From Streptomyces sp. R28 (GTDB lineage: Bacteria > Actinomycetota > Actinomycetes > Streptomycetales > Streptomycetaceae), in NCBI RefSeq assembly GCF_041052385.1, contig NZ_CP163439.1:5569001-5633000 (forward strand): a stretch of DNA of 64,000 bases. Direction: 5' to 3'. Of this stretch, positions 26,049 through 34,370 are shown piece after piece; position 1 is the first letter of the stretch, and each line of letters opens with the position of its first letter. Under the pieces are notes generated by a model that did not search any database, was not told the origin of the DNA, and saw nothing but the letters and a program-made list of their open reading frames with translations. Position numbers and translations under genes: made by a program.

Positions 26049-26602
26049 GGCTGCCTCGTGTCTTCGCTGCCGAGGGGGGCTGGGAAGTGCTCGGCACCGG
26101 TGTCGACCAGGATCTGCCCGGCCCCTTTGAGGTTGTCGGCGCGCACCGCCTGGGCCATCGCCGCCCGCGCCGCGTCGGGCAGGCTGTCCGGCGGTACGAC
26201 GAGCAGGGAGAAGAGGTCCTGATCACCCCGGGTGACCAGGACGGTGTCGTCGCCCACGGACGACGCGTCGATGTGCACGACCCGGCCGTCGACGACCAGG
26301 CGCGTCGGCAGTCCGTCCCAGGAGGCGGAGTCCAGGCCGATCCGGGCGATCGGCCCGAGGTGTTCGGTCAGCGCGCCGAGCAGGCCGGGCAGCTCGAGGG
26401 CGATGTCACGGGAGCGCGGCCACCACGCGCCGTCGAGGACGCCTTGGCGGTCATGTGTCGTCTCCAGCCGAAGAAGGGCCGTTCCGGGGCGTGCGGACTC
26501 GTGGACGCCGTCCGCGAGCAGCCGCGTGGCGAGTGGGGGATCGGTACCGGGCACTGTGCTCACCTTGTCCGTGCTCACCTTGTCCTGGACTTCTCGTTCC
26601 AC
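26045..26602 (-). CDS. DUF5994 family protein
   Basis: This 185-residue protein matches the DUF5994 pattern: TALLRLETTHDRQGVLDGAWWPRSRDIALELPGLL at about 38-72 (only the key stretch GAWWPRSRD is diagnostic), then IGLDSASWDGLPTRL and VLVTRGDQDLFSLLVVPP. Function unknown; members are small soluble actinobacterial proteins. The GTG at 26602 with AGGAG just upstream is used. A tandem KVST repeat lies at the N-terminus. The gene is coupled to the PRC-barrel gene by overlap. Confidence 0.78.
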   Translation of the reverse strand: MEREVQDKVSTDKVSTVPGTDPPLATRLLADGVHESARPGTALLRLETTHDRQGVLDGAWWPRSRDIALELPGLLGALTEHLGPIARIGLDSASWDGLPTRLVVDGRVVHIDASSVGDDTVLVTRGDQDLFSLLVVPPDSLPDAARAAMAQAVRADNLKGAGQILVDTGAEHFPAPLGSEDTRQP

Positions 26603-26782
26603 GCTACTCCTGCGGCGGCCCTGCACCCCTGCTCGTCGGTGTGCGGGCGGCGGGCCCGGGAACGGCCGGGAGTACGGTGAAAGTGCCGAGGGCTCTTCGT
26701 GCGCCCGCTGCCCCGCGGTGCCGTCCCCGGCGAACCACGACGCCGGGCCGGCCTTGTCCGGACCCGGGGCAGGATCCGCCTC

Positions 26783-27487
26783 ATGGCCGTGAACGTGCCC
26801 GACCGCAGGGGCCGGCAAGCGCCGTCGCCCCTGGAAGGGGAACGTATCCGCCCGCTGTCCCGCTGGCAGATCGAGGACCGGCAGAAGGAACTCGGTGACC
26901 TGTACGCGGAGCTCTCCGGGGGCGACCCGCGGGCGTGGAACCAGGCCCGCGAGCTGTTCCTGCGCCGGCTCGCCGTCGAGGTGCAGCGGCCGGGTTTCGC
27001 CCTGCTGGTCGCGGAGCGGGGCGTGCTCCAGGTGCCGGGAACGGCCGTGGTGGACGGGACCACCGGTGCGGAGGACCTCGCCCACCGTGGTGAGGGCGTC
27101 GTACTGACGGGATGTGCCTACGGCTTTCCGGTACCGGTGCAGGGGCCCTGGTGGCGAGGGCTGGACGGGTATCTGCCGCGGGATCTGCTCCGGCTCGCCG
27201 CCGCCGGGAGGCTCTTCGCGATCTCCGGGCTGCTGGTCCACTCCCGCGTGCGCACCCAGCACCCGGGCCGTGACTGGAACCTCGCCCGGCGCCTGCAGCG
27301 GCGGTTGCTCGCCGACCGCACCGCCGGCCTCCCCGGCCATCCCGCCGTCGTCGGCGTCACCCTGGTGGACCGCGGCGACCCCGCGACCCAGCGGGCACTA
27401 CGGTCCTGGGGCTGGCGTCCGGTGCGGACCGAGGCCCGGGACGCGACCCTGACGGCGCCGTGCCGCGCCCTGGTCATCGGGCCGTGA
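26783..27487 (+). CDS. Hypothetical protein, possible GNAT-fold acetyltransferase
   Basis: The 234-residue soluble protein has an N-terminal helix pair (IEDRQKELGDLYAELSGG, ARELFLRRLAVEVQ), a beta sheet core, and a C-terminal stretch PAVVGVTLVDRGDPATQRAL followed by RSWGWRPV. That ending resembles the last strand and helix of GNAT acetyltransferases (a neighbour residue count followed by a short G-W turn). The acetyl-CoA loop is not clear, so the assignment is tentative. The start is the ATG at 26783 with GGCAGGA upstream. It stands alone between divergent DUF5994 and the flavodoxin gene. Confidence 0.55.
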   Translation: MAVNVPDRRGRQAPSPLEGERIRPLSRWQIEDRQKELGDLYAELSGGDPRAWNQARELFLRRLAVEVQRPGFALLVAERGVLQVPGTAVVDGTTGAEDLAHRGEGVVLTGCAYGFPVPVQGPWWRGLDGYLPRDLLRLAAAGRLFAISGLLVHSRVRTQHPGRDWNLARRLQRRLLADRTAGLPGHPAVVGVTLVDRGDPATQRALRSWGWRPVRTEARDATLTAPCRALVIGP

Positions 27488-27613
27488 CGGCGTCCGCGGG
27501 ACGCGTGGCCGAGGGGATCCGCTCAGCAGGGCCGGCCTCAGCACCTGCTCACCCGGCCGCAGCAGATACACCGCCCCCACACAGGCACCCGTGTCCCGCA
27601 CGCCCCACCCTTC
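27488..27613 (-). pseudogene. Remnant of a GAF/SpoIIE-type sensor gene
   Basis: On the minus strand, starting at about 27601, a frame reads VRDTGACVGAVYLLRPGEQV and LRPALLSGSPRPRVP. This is the sequence type seen in the GAF domain of Streptomyces SpoIIE phosphatases. It has no start or stop of its own and lies in a 244-bp gap (27488-27731) that otherwise shows nothing. It is therefore probably a fragment left by a deletion; the match is from recall of the family only. Confidence 0.35.
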
Positions 27614-27731
27614 ACCGCCGGGTCCGTTCGGAGGTGTTGTGGTGGCGCCCGCCGAGGTCGCCCAGCACGCTGGAGCCGGATGTGGACGCCCTCGCCGCGC
27701 ACCCCGCGGCGACAGGCCCTGGGAGGACCGT

Positions 27732-28469
27732 GTGACCGCTTCACCGCCCGCCACCGACGCACCACCGGCCCGGTACGACGACCTGCGGGCCCTGGTGATC
27801 AACTGCACCCTCAAACGCTCCCCGGAGACGAGCAACACCCAGGGGCTGATCGACCGCAGCACCGCCGTCCTGGACGCACAAGGAGTGCACGTCGACGTCG
27901 TACGGGCGGTGGACCACGACATCGCCACCGGCGTGTGGCCCGACATGCGGGAGCACGGCTGGCAGACGGACGCCTGGCCGGACCTGTACCAGCAGGTGAT
28001 GGCGGCCGACATCCTCGTGCTGGCGGGCCCCATCTGGCTGGGCGACAACAGCTCCGTGATGAAGCAGGTGATCGAACGCCTCTACGCCTGCTCCAGCCTG
28101 CTCAACGAAGCCGGCCAGTACGCCTATTACGGCCGCGTCGGCGGCTGCCTGATCACCGGCAACGAGGACGGCGTCAAGCACTGCGCCATGAACGTCCTCT
28201 ACAGCCTCCAGCACCTGGGCTACACCATCCCGCCCCAGGCGGACGCCGGATGGATCGGCGAGGCGGGCCCCGGCCCCTCGTACCTCGATCCCGGTTCGGG
28301 CGGTCCGGAGAACGACTTCACCAACCGCAACACCACCTTCATGACCTGGAACCTGCTGCACCTGGCCCGGGCGCTCAAGGACCTCGGCGGCATCCCCGCC
28401 TACGGCAACCAGCGCACCGCCTGGGACGCCGGCTGCCGCCGCGACTACGACAACCCCGAGCACCGGTAG
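27732..28469 (+). CDS. Flavodoxin-fold NAD(P)H-dependent oxidoreductase
   Basis: This 245-residue protein has the flavodoxin-like fold: strand and phosphate loop ALVINCTLKRSPETSNTQGL (about 20-39), DILVLAGPIWLGDNSSVMKQ (about 95-114) for the FMN isoalloxazine loop, and GRVGGCLITGNEDG. This places it in the NADPH-dependent FMN reductase group. Physiological electron acceptor unknown. GGGAGG lies 5 bases before the GTG at 27732. It stands alone; the kinase gene follows after 137 bases, without a clear hairpin between. Confidence 0.83.
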   Translation: MTASPPATDAPPARYDDLRALVINCTLKRSPETSNTQGLIDRSTAVLDAQGVHVDVVRAVDHDIATGVWPDMREHGWQTDAWPDLYQQVMAADILVLAGPIWLGDNSSVMKQVIERLYACSSLLNEAGQYAYYGRVGGCLITGNEDGVKHCAMNVLYSLQHLGYTIPPQADAGWIGEAGPGPSYLDPGSGGPENDFTNRNTTFMTWNLLHLARALKDLGGIPAYGNQRTAWDAGCRRDYDNPEHR

Positions 28470-28606
28470 CCGAAACGCCGAGCACCGGCAGCCGGCCCCC
28501 GCCCAGGGCCTGCTGCCGCCGGACCGGCCTCGGGTCTCTCAGCAAGGTCGGTTAGTGTGCAAGGCGAAGTGGCATGAAGGGGGCAGAGCAGGCGGAGGGC
28601 AGGGCT

Positions 28607-30181
28607 GTGGCGGACGAGGGGCGGCTGGTCGCCGGGCGTTACCGGCTCGTCGAGCCCGTCGGCAGCGGCGGTATGGGCACCGTGTGGCTGGCCGAGGACG
28701 AGGTGCTCGGACGCCAGGTCGCGCTCAAGCGGCTCCACACGCAGCCGCATCTGTCCGACGGCGAGGTCGCCACGCTCTACGAGCGCACCCGCCGCGAGGC
28801 GCGCAGCGCCGCCCGCGTGGTCCATCCCCACGTGGTCGTCGTGCACGACGTCGTCGAGGACGAGGGCCGGCCCTGCATCGTCATGGAGTACGTCCCCGCG
28901 CCCACCCTCGGCGACGTCCTCAAGGGCGGACACACCCTGCCGCCCGAGGAGGCCGCCCGCATCGGCCTCGGCATGATCGCCGCCGTGCGGGCCGCGCACG
29001 CCGCCGGGGTCCTGCACCGCGACATCAAGCCCGGCAACGTCCTGCTCGGCGCCGGCGGCCGGGTGGTCCTGACCGACTTCGGCATCGCGCAGACCGCCGG
29101 CGCCTCGACGCTCACGCAGACCGGGGAGATGGTCGGCTCCATCGACTTCATGGCCCCGGAGCGGATCCGCGGCCAGAAGCCCGGCCCCTCCTCCGACCTG
29201 TGGTCGCTGGGCGCGACGCTGTACCAGGCGGTCGAGGGGAGGCCGCCGTACCGCCGGGACACCGCCATGGAGACGGCGTACGCCATCGCCGTGGACCCGC
29301 TGGAGCCGATGCGGCAGGCCGGTCCGCTGGAACCGCTCATCGAGATCCTGCTGTCGAAGAACCCCGAGGACCGGCCCACGGCGGAGCAGACGGAACGGGC
29401 TCTGCAGGCCACCTGGTCCGGCGGCCCGACGATCACGCAGTCGGCCGGGGTCGCCCACGACGCGCACCACGGCGCCCCGGACACGGCACCGACGTCCGGG
29501 AGGGGGACCTCCCAGACCCGGACGTCCCCGCCACGGCCGACCCCGCCCGTGCCGCCGGAGAAGGGCGGCCGGGGCGACCGTGGCGGCCGGAAGCGAGGGC
29601 GGCGCACTCTCGTGGCCGTCGCCGTCGTCCTGGCCGCGATCGCCGCGGCCGGCACGCTCTTCGTGTCGTCGCGGGGCGACGGCGACGCGGCCGACACGAA
29701 CAGGACCAGCAGCGCGCCCACCCAGTCGACCGCCCCCTCGCCCGTCCCCGACGGCTACCGCCTGGTCCGCGACCAGCAACTCGGCGTCTCCTTCCCGGTG
29801 CCGGACGGCTGGACGCGGAAGAAGGGCGGGTCCGACGAGGTCACCTACACCGACTCGACCGGCCTGGCCGGCATCACCATCGGCATGGTGGACCCGGCCG
29901 GCTCGCACCCCATCGAGCACTTCAAGGACATCGAGGCGAACACCAAGGTCAACTACTCCACGTACCGCAGGCTGCGGATGCAGAAGACCACGTTCAAGGG
30001 CAAGCCGGCCGCGGTGTGGGAGTTCACCTTCCAGGGCCGCGCCCGCGCCTTCCGCGCCATCGACCTCGGATACGGCACGGCGGGCGGACGGGAGTACGAC
30101 ATCTACCTGTCGGCCCCGACGGCCGAATGGGACACCTACCGCCCTGTCTTCGACCACGTGCGCGACGGGTTCGCCGACTGA
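28607..30181 (+). CDS. PknB-type membrane Ser/Thr protein kinase
   Basis: The 524-residue protein has a Hanks kinase domain (about 5-265): glycine loop VGSGGMGTVWLAE, catalytic Lys in RQVALKRL, HRDIKPGNVLL (about 138), DFGIAQ and APERIRG. A Pro/Thr-rich linker (about 275-330), a TM helix (LVAVAVVLAAIAAAGTLFV, about 335) and an extracellular domain of about 140 residues follow. That domain is beta-rich and unlike PASTA; it contains LGVSFPVPDGW and EFTFQGRARAFRAI. Signals and substrates are unknown. GTG 28607 has GGAGGG 7 bases upstream and is preferred to ATG 28574. Confidence 0.9.
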   Translation: MADEGRLVAGRYRLVEPVGSGGMGTVWLAEDEVLGRQVALKRLHTQPHLSDGEVATLYERTRREARSAARVVHPHVVVVHDVVEDEGRPCIVMEYVPAPTLGDVLKGGHTLPPEEAARIGLGMIAAVRAAHAAGVLHRDIKPGNVLLGAGGRVVLTDFGIAQTAGASTLTQTGEMVGSIDFMAPERIRGQKPGPSSDLWSLGATLYQAVEGRPPYRRDTAMETAYAIAVDPLEPMRQAGPLEPLIEILLSKNPEDRPTAEQTERALQATWSGGPTITQSAGVAHDAHHGAPDTAPTSGRGTSQTRTSPPRPTPPVPPEKGGRGDRGGRKRGRRTLVAVAVVLAAIAAAGTLFVSSRGDGDAADTNRTSSAPTQSTAPSPVPDGYRLVRDQQLGVSFPVPDGWTRKKGGSDEVTYTDSTGLAGITIGMVDPAGSHPIEHFKDIEANTKVNYSTYRRLRMQKTTFKGKPAAVWEFTFQGRARAFRAIDLGYGTAGGREYDIYLSAPTAEWDTYRPVFDHVRDGFAD

Positions 30182-30207
30182 CGCGGGCGGCCCCCTGTCG
30201 AGCCCTG

Positions 30208-30238
30208 GCAACTACTTTCGTACCGCAAAAGTAGTTGC
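30208..30238. promoter_or_regulatory. Inverted repeat GCAACTACTTT...AAAGTAGTTGC, probable operator
   Basis: Two perfect 11-bp arms (30208-30218 and 30228-30238) are separated by nine bases, in AT-rich sequence ahead of a small membrane protein and a winged-helix regulator. No T-run follows, and the position is 47 bp before a start codon, so an operator is likelier than a terminator for the kinase gene. The regulator encoded at 30763 is the obvious candidate to bind it. Confidence 0.65.
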
Positions 30239-30284
30239 TAGGGTGGGCGTACTTGCTCGCCAGGAAAACGAGGGGGACTCCGTC

Positions 30285-30770
30285 GTGTCTCAAGCCCAGA
30301 ACCCCGCCGCGGACGCCGCCGCGGCCCTGCGGACCGCCGAGCGGGCCCGCGCTGCCGCCGCCCGGCCGCGGTCGGCGCCCGGATGGTTTCCGCCGCTCCA
30401 GGGGGCGCTCTTCGCGGGATTCACGATCGGGATCTTCGGCTTCTCGGCGCCGGACGATCCCGCCGACGGCCTGTGGGGGAGCGTCGGTGGCTGCCTCGCC
30501 GCCGTCGCCTTCCTCGTCCTGCATCTGCTCGTCGTACGGCGCTCCGGCGTCGTGCTGTGGCCGGAACAGGACCGCAGGGCGCGGCTGAAGGCCCAACTGG
30601 TCCCGCTCGCCGTCTTCGCCGCCGGGTGGCTGGCCGCCCTCCCCGGGGGCCGGGCCGTGGGCGCCGTGGTCTCCGGGCTGCTGGGCGGAGTCGCGCTGGC
30701 CGTGATGACGGCGCGGTACGGCGCCGGTGCGGTGCGGGGTGGCCGCGGAGAAGGTGTGTCCGGTGAGTGA
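30285..30770 (+). CDS. Small four-TM membrane protein
   Basis: The 161-residue protein has an Ala/Arg-rich cytoplasmic N-terminus and four TM helices: ALFAGFTIGIFGFSA, GGCLAAVAFLVLHLLVV, LVPLAVFAAGWLAAL and AVVSGLLGGVALAVMTA. No known family motif was seen. The GTG at 30285 has GAGGGGG 8 bases upstream. Its stop codon overlaps the start of the regulator gene by eight bases, so the two form a coupled pair under the inverted repeat at 30208. A membrane protein controlled by or partnering with the regulator is the natural reading. Confidence 0.7.
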   Translation: MSQAQNPAADAAAALRTAERARAAAARPRSAPGWFPPLQGALFAGFTIGIFGFSAPDDPADGLWGSVGGCLAAVAFLVLHLLVVRRSGVVLWPEQDRRARLKAQLVPLAVFAAGWLAALPGGRAVGAVVSGLLGGVALAVMTARYGAGAVRGGRGEGVSGE

Positions 30771-31104
30771 CAGAGGACTGCCGGAGCTCGACGAGGTGAT
30801 CCACCACCCCACCCGGCTGGCGCTGATGGCGTTTCTGTCGGGTTGCGCCGAGGCCGAGTTCGGGGCTGTACGGGACTACTGCCAGGTCTCCGACGCCAGC
30901 GTCAGCCGGATCACCTCCGCGCTGGAGGTGGCCGGATACGTGCAGGCGCGCAAAGGTTACATTGGCAAACGTCCGCGCACCTGGCTCGCTCTCACGCCCG
31001 CCGGACGCGAGGCCCTGAGCCGCCATCTGGCGGCGCTGCAGGACCTCGCGACCTCCGCCAGTCAGGCGGGAATGCGCAACTCCGCGCCCCCGGACAGCGA
31101 CTGA
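30763..31104 (+). CDS. Winged-helix (MarR/ArsR-like) transcriptional regulator
   Basis: The 113-residue protein is almost entirely a winged helix: VIHHPTRLALMAFLSG, recognition region YCQVSDASVSRITSALEVAG, wing YVQARKGYIGKRPRTWLALT, and the dimerisation helix AGREALSRHLAALQ. This layout matches the small transcriptional regulators annotated as winged helix DNA-binding domain (PadR/MarR-like) in Streptomyces. The GTG start lies within the end of the membrane protein gene. The last 43 bases overlap the 3' end of the convergent LuxR gene. Confidence 0.82.
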   Translation: MSDRGLPELDEVIHHPTRLALMAFLSGCAEAEFGAVRDYCQVSDASVSRITSALEVAGYVQARKGYIGKRPRTWLALTPAGREALSRHLAALQDLATSASQAGMRNSAPPDSD

Positions 31105-31799
31105 GCCGATACGGCTCGGGACGTGCGCGTACGGGAATCGCGAGAAGTGCGCGTACGGGAATCGCGGTCGGCGCCCATCCGGTGGGCGAGAACCGCGGTC
31201 TGGACCCGGTTGGCCGTGCCGAGCTTGGTGTAGATGGCGCTGAGGTGGTCCTTGACGGTGGCGGGACTGAGCAGCAGGGTGCGCCCGATCTCGGCGTTGG
31301 TCAGCCCCTCCGCCAGCAGGGACAGCACGTCGAGCTCACGGTCGGACAGGTCGGCCGCGCGGGAGCGGGCCTCCTTCTGCGGCCGGGCCTGGAGGTGGCC
31401 CACCACGGTGCGGGAGGCCGACGGGGCGAGCGCGCTGCTGCCGGAGGCCAGCAGCCGGACGGCGTTGACCAGGTCGTGCGGGACGGTGTCACGGAGCAGG
31501 AAGCCGGTCGCGCCGGCCAGCAGGGAGTCGACGACGAAGCGTTCGTCGGCGGCCGAGGTGAGGACCGCCACCTCGGGGGGTGCGGCCTGCGCCCGCAGGG
31601 CTGTTACGAGGGACAGCGTCTCTTTCCTGCGCCGCTCGTCACTGAGCAGTACTACGTCGGGGTCGTGGGCGGTGGTCGTCTCCACCGCGTCGGCGTAGTC
31701 GCAGTCGGCCGGGACCCGTATGTCGTGGGCGTCCTCCAGGATTCTTTGCAGACCGGCACGGAACAGTACGTCATCACCGACAATGATCAAGCGGATCAT
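31062..31799 (-). CDS. Atypical NarL/LuxR-family response regulator, probable lanthipeptide cluster regulator
   Basis: This 245-residue protein has an N-terminal receiver (about 1-120) and a LuxR helix-turn-helix (LSDRELDVLSLLAEGLTNAE, then IGRTLLLSPATVKDHLSAIY). The receiver is degenerate: where the phospho-acceptor Asp belongs (PDVVLLD in the family) it has PDVVLLSDERR, so a Ser is at that position, and the acidic pair is shifted (IIVGDDVLF). It probably works without phosphorylation, perhaps with a small ligand. The C-terminus carries a tandem DSRTRTSR duplication. Divergent from the lanthipeptide operon at 32194. Confidence 0.85.
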   Translation of the reverse strand: MIRLIIVGDDVLFRAGLQRILEDAHDIRVPADCDYADAVETTTAHDPDVVLLSDERRRKETLSLVTALRAQAAPPEVAVLTSAADERFVVDSLLAGATGFLLRDTVPHDLVNAVRLLASGSSALAPSASRTVVGHLQARPQKEARSRAADLSDRELDVLSLLAEGLTNAEIGRTLLLSPATVKDHLSAIYTKLGTANRVQTAVLAHRMGADRDSRTRTSRDSRTRTSRAVSAQSLSGGAELRIPA

Positions 31800-32193
31800 G
31801 GTCTGTCTCCCCGTTGATGCTTGTGAACCGGAGGTCAGCCCGGCTTCATGGCCCTTGATCCTGCTGGCGAGGAGCGGAACCCGTCAAATGCCTGTGCAAA
31901 GTTTGAGGTCGATCTGAGCTTCCCTCGAATGGCGGGTTCCGCCCGGGTGAACAAGGGATTCCGCCACCTGGACGGCGGTCCACGCACCCCCGAACGGCGG
32001 GGTCCGAAAACCACCGGCCAGCGGATGTGAACGGCTGTCCGAACGCGGCAGGATCGACGACGCCGACGCCGCCGGCCGCCTGGTGTGACCGCCAGGCCGT
32101 CCGGCCATCCGGCCCGCAGTCCGGCCTTTTGGCCCTGCGACCGGCCGGACGGCCGTCGGCGTCGCCGTAGGACGCACTGCGAACGGGGGGAAG
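31800..32193. promoter_or_regulatory. Divergent promoter region of the lanthipeptide cluster with repeated GGTTCCGC-type sites
   Basis: This 394-bp gap between the LuxR gene and the kinase gene contains GCGGAACCC (31874-31882) and its inverted copy GGGTTCCGC (31934-31942). A related direct copy, ATTCCGCC (31958-31965), starts 22 bp after GTTCCGCC at 31936. These are candidate sites for the LuxR regulator. The remainder (32040-32170) is rich in CCGGCC and GGCCGTC runs with small hairpin potential but no coding potential that I can support. Confidence 0.45.
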
Positions 32194-33327
32194 TTGAGTT
32201 CGGACCGCAGGAGTTATCAGCCGGTCTCGCTGGACCAGGCACCGGAGGTGAACGAGTTCCTGGACTCGCTGGGCCTCGGGAAGCTGACCGACAGCGAGGT
32301 GACCGCCTACCTCGGGCGCAACGACAACTGGGTGGGCACCACCTCCAGCGGTGTCGGGGTGTTCGTCAAGCGGGTGGTGGCGAGCCCCGAGGAGGCCGCG
32401 CGCCGCATCCGCCGGTCGGTCGCCCTGGACGCGGTGATCCGCCGTGCCGGGACGCCCGAGCTGCGCACGCCCCGGCTGCTCGGGCATCACACGCCGCACC
32501 ACCTGATGGCACACGAGCTGCTGACGGGGGTGTCGACCGGCGCCGAGCTGGCCGCCGACAAGGACTTCGACGACGAACTCGCGCACCGCGCAGGGCGGTT
32601 GATCGGATTGCTGCACGGCGCCCCGTACGGCGATGCCGAGCCGGCCCTGGACGACGCGCCGCCCGTCCTGCCCGACCTGTCCATGAACGAGGCGCTGCCG
32701 CTGCCCATGTTCATGTCCCTGACGTTCGCCGAAGTGAACCTGTGGGGCATCGTCCAGCAGGACGAGGTGCTCGTCGGCGCGCTGCGGGACCTGCGCGAGC
32801 GCGAGCGGCACGTCGAACACCGCCCGGCCCACTGCGATCTGCGCCTCGACCAGTTCCTGCGGGACGCGGACGGCGGCCTGTACCTGACGGACGGTGAGGA
32901 GTTCCGGCTGGCCGACCCCGCGCGTGACGTGGGCGCCTTCGCGGGGGAGTGGCTGTACCAGGCGGTCATCGGGATCACCGGCGTGGGCACGGACGACTCG
33001 GGCGAAGATGCCGCGGAGGGTGGCATCCGCGCCGAGCCGACTCACGAGGACATCGTGGCCCGCGGCTCCCGGAACCTGGCCGAACTGCGCCCGCGCATCG
33101 AGGCGTTCTGGGCCGGCTACCGAGCCGTGCGCGACGACGTCGACGAGGGCCTGGCCGTGCGGGCCACCGCGGTCGCGGGCTGGCATCTGATCGACCGGGC
33201 GCTGGCGTCGGCGGCGAAGAACACCCGGCTGCTCGCGCTGACCCGGGCGGCGATGGGCATCGGAAGGACCGCGCTGGCGGACCCGGAACGGTTCGTCACG
33301 GCGATGGGACTGGGGGAACAGGCATGA
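32194..33327 (+). CDS. Class V lanthipeptide kinase (LxmK-like phosphotransferase)
   Basis: The 377-residue protein belongs to the aminoglycoside phosphotransferase-like fold: an N-lobe with VGTTSSGVGVFVKRVV, a catalytic loop HCDLRLDQFL (about 209) and the metal-binding TDGEEFRLADPARDVGAF. In lexapeptide and thioviridamide-type pathways this kinase phosphorylates Ser/Thr of the precursor, working with the HopA1-like lyase encoded next, whose ATG overlaps this stop (ATGA). The TTG start has GGGGGGAAG directly upstream. Absence of YcaO/TfuA genes argues for class V lanthipeptide and not thioamitide. Confidence 0.85.
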   Translation: MSSDRRSYQPVSLDQAPEVNEFLDSLGLGKLTDSEVTAYLGRNDNWVGTTSSGVGVFVKRVVASPEEAARRIRRSVALDAVIRRAGTPELRTPRLLGHHTPHHLMAHELLTGVSTGAELAADKDFDDELAHRAGRLIGLLHGAPYGDAEPALDDAPPVLPDLSMNEALPLPMFMSLTFAEVNLWGIVQQDEVLVGALRDLRERERHVEHRPAHCDLRLDQFLRDADGGLYLTDGEEFRLADPARDVGAFAGEWLYQAVIGITGVGTDDSGEDAAEGGIRAEPTHEDIVARGSRNLAELRPRIEAFWAGYRAVRDDVDEGLAVRATAVAGWHLIDRALASAAKNTRLLALTRAAMGIGRTALADPERFVTAMGLGEQA

Positions 33328-34367
33328 CGGCTACCGCCACACACCTGATCGGCGCTCACCTGGCGAGCGTGCTGGACGACGTGCACATCGCCGCGGACCT
33401 GAGCGAGGCCCGGGTCGGCGACCGGAGCGTCGAGGTGACGGAACCCCGCGACCTGGCGAGCGGCCTGGCCATGCTGCTGTACGAGCAGATCCACTCCGGC
33501 CGCCCGGAGCACGACGGCCCGCGTCCACGCACCCTGCGCGACGGGCGGCTGGAGGAGCGGCTCGCCGCCGCCACCCCGCACGAGACCACCACCATCGTGG
33601 CCCGCAAGGTGGGCGAGAGCCCCGACGGCGAGCTGCTCGTGCTCCTCGTGGACGGGGTACGGGTGGCCGTACCGGCGTCCGCGCGCCTCACCGGCGACGA
33701 CCGGGAGCGCGGCGACGAGGTCGTCGTACGGCTCGCCGCCGTACGGCCCGCCCTGTCGCCCGGCTTCTTCCTCGCCGACGGCTCACGGGGCCGCCCGTCG
33801 GGGCGGCCGCTGCTGCGGGTGTACGTCCACATCGAGGACGTCGCCCACGCGCCCGCCGTGTGGTCCGCGATCCTCGGGCGGCTGGAGCGGGAGGGCGTGC
33901 CCTACCGGGCGAAGGTCAGCTCGTCCCCGCTGCTGTACCCGCGCCACGACGCCCTGGTCGTCTACCTGGCGCCCGGCACCTGGCACGCGGCCGGTGCGGT
34001 GGTGGCCGCCACCCGGGGGCTCGCCGGGGTCGGGACGCGGACCTCGCCGTTCACGCACCGGCTCGGCGCGGGCGTCGGTGCCGCGTGGGAGCCCGCCGAC
34101 GACCGGCCCGGCCGGGCCGGCATGAGCTTCGGGGAGCACCGGGCGCTGGCGGTCGCCGAGGGACTGGTCGCCCATGCCGAGGCGCCGGACGGGCGGGACC
34201 GTACGGCCGCCGTCGCCGAGGCGCTCACGGCCGCGAACATCGATCCGCTGCACCCCGCCCGGAACATCGATTCGCCCGGCCTCGACGCGTTCCCGGACCC
34301 TGACTCCGCGGAATTCACCGGGCCCCTTGACGAATTCCCCCCGCATTCCGAGCGCGGAGGTGTGTGA
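33324..34367 (+). CDS. HopA1-like lyase (LxmY-like) of the class V lanthipeptide cluster
   Basis: This 347-residue protein shows the HopA1 effector fold: LRVYVHIEDVAHAPAVWSAI, VPYRAKVSSSPLLYPRHDAL, VYLAPGT, and the C-terminal TSPFTHRLGAGVGAAWEPAD with SFGEHRALAVAEGLV. HopA1-type proteins act as phospho-Ser/Thr lyases that make Dha and Dhb in class V lanthipeptides and thioamitides. Translational coupling with the kinase gene supports a two-protein dehydratase. The N-terminal third is less conserved and may bind the leader peptide. Confidence 0.85.
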   Translation: MTATATHLIGAHLASVLDDVHIAADLSEARVGDRSVEVTEPRDLASGLAMLLYEQIHSGRPEHDGPRPRTLRDGRLEERLAAATPHETTTIVARKVGESPDGELLVLLVDGVRVAVPASARLTGDDRERGDEVVVRLAAVRPALSPGFFLADGSRGRPSGRPLLRVYVHIEDVAHAPAVWSAILGRLEREGVPYRAKVSSSPLLYPRHDALVVYLAPGTWHAAGAVVAATRGLAGVGTRTSPFTHRLGAGVGAAWEPADDRPGRAGMSFGEHRALAVAEGLVAHAEAPDGRDRTAAVAEALTAANIDPLHPARNIDSPGLDAFPDPDSAEFTGPLDEFPPHSERGGV

Positions 34368-34370
34368 TCC

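Noticed and set aside
30208..30238. Terminator of the Ser/Thr kinase gene
   Set aside because: The repeat is AT-rich without a T-tract and lies close to the next start, which suits an operator better; a dual role cannot be excluded.
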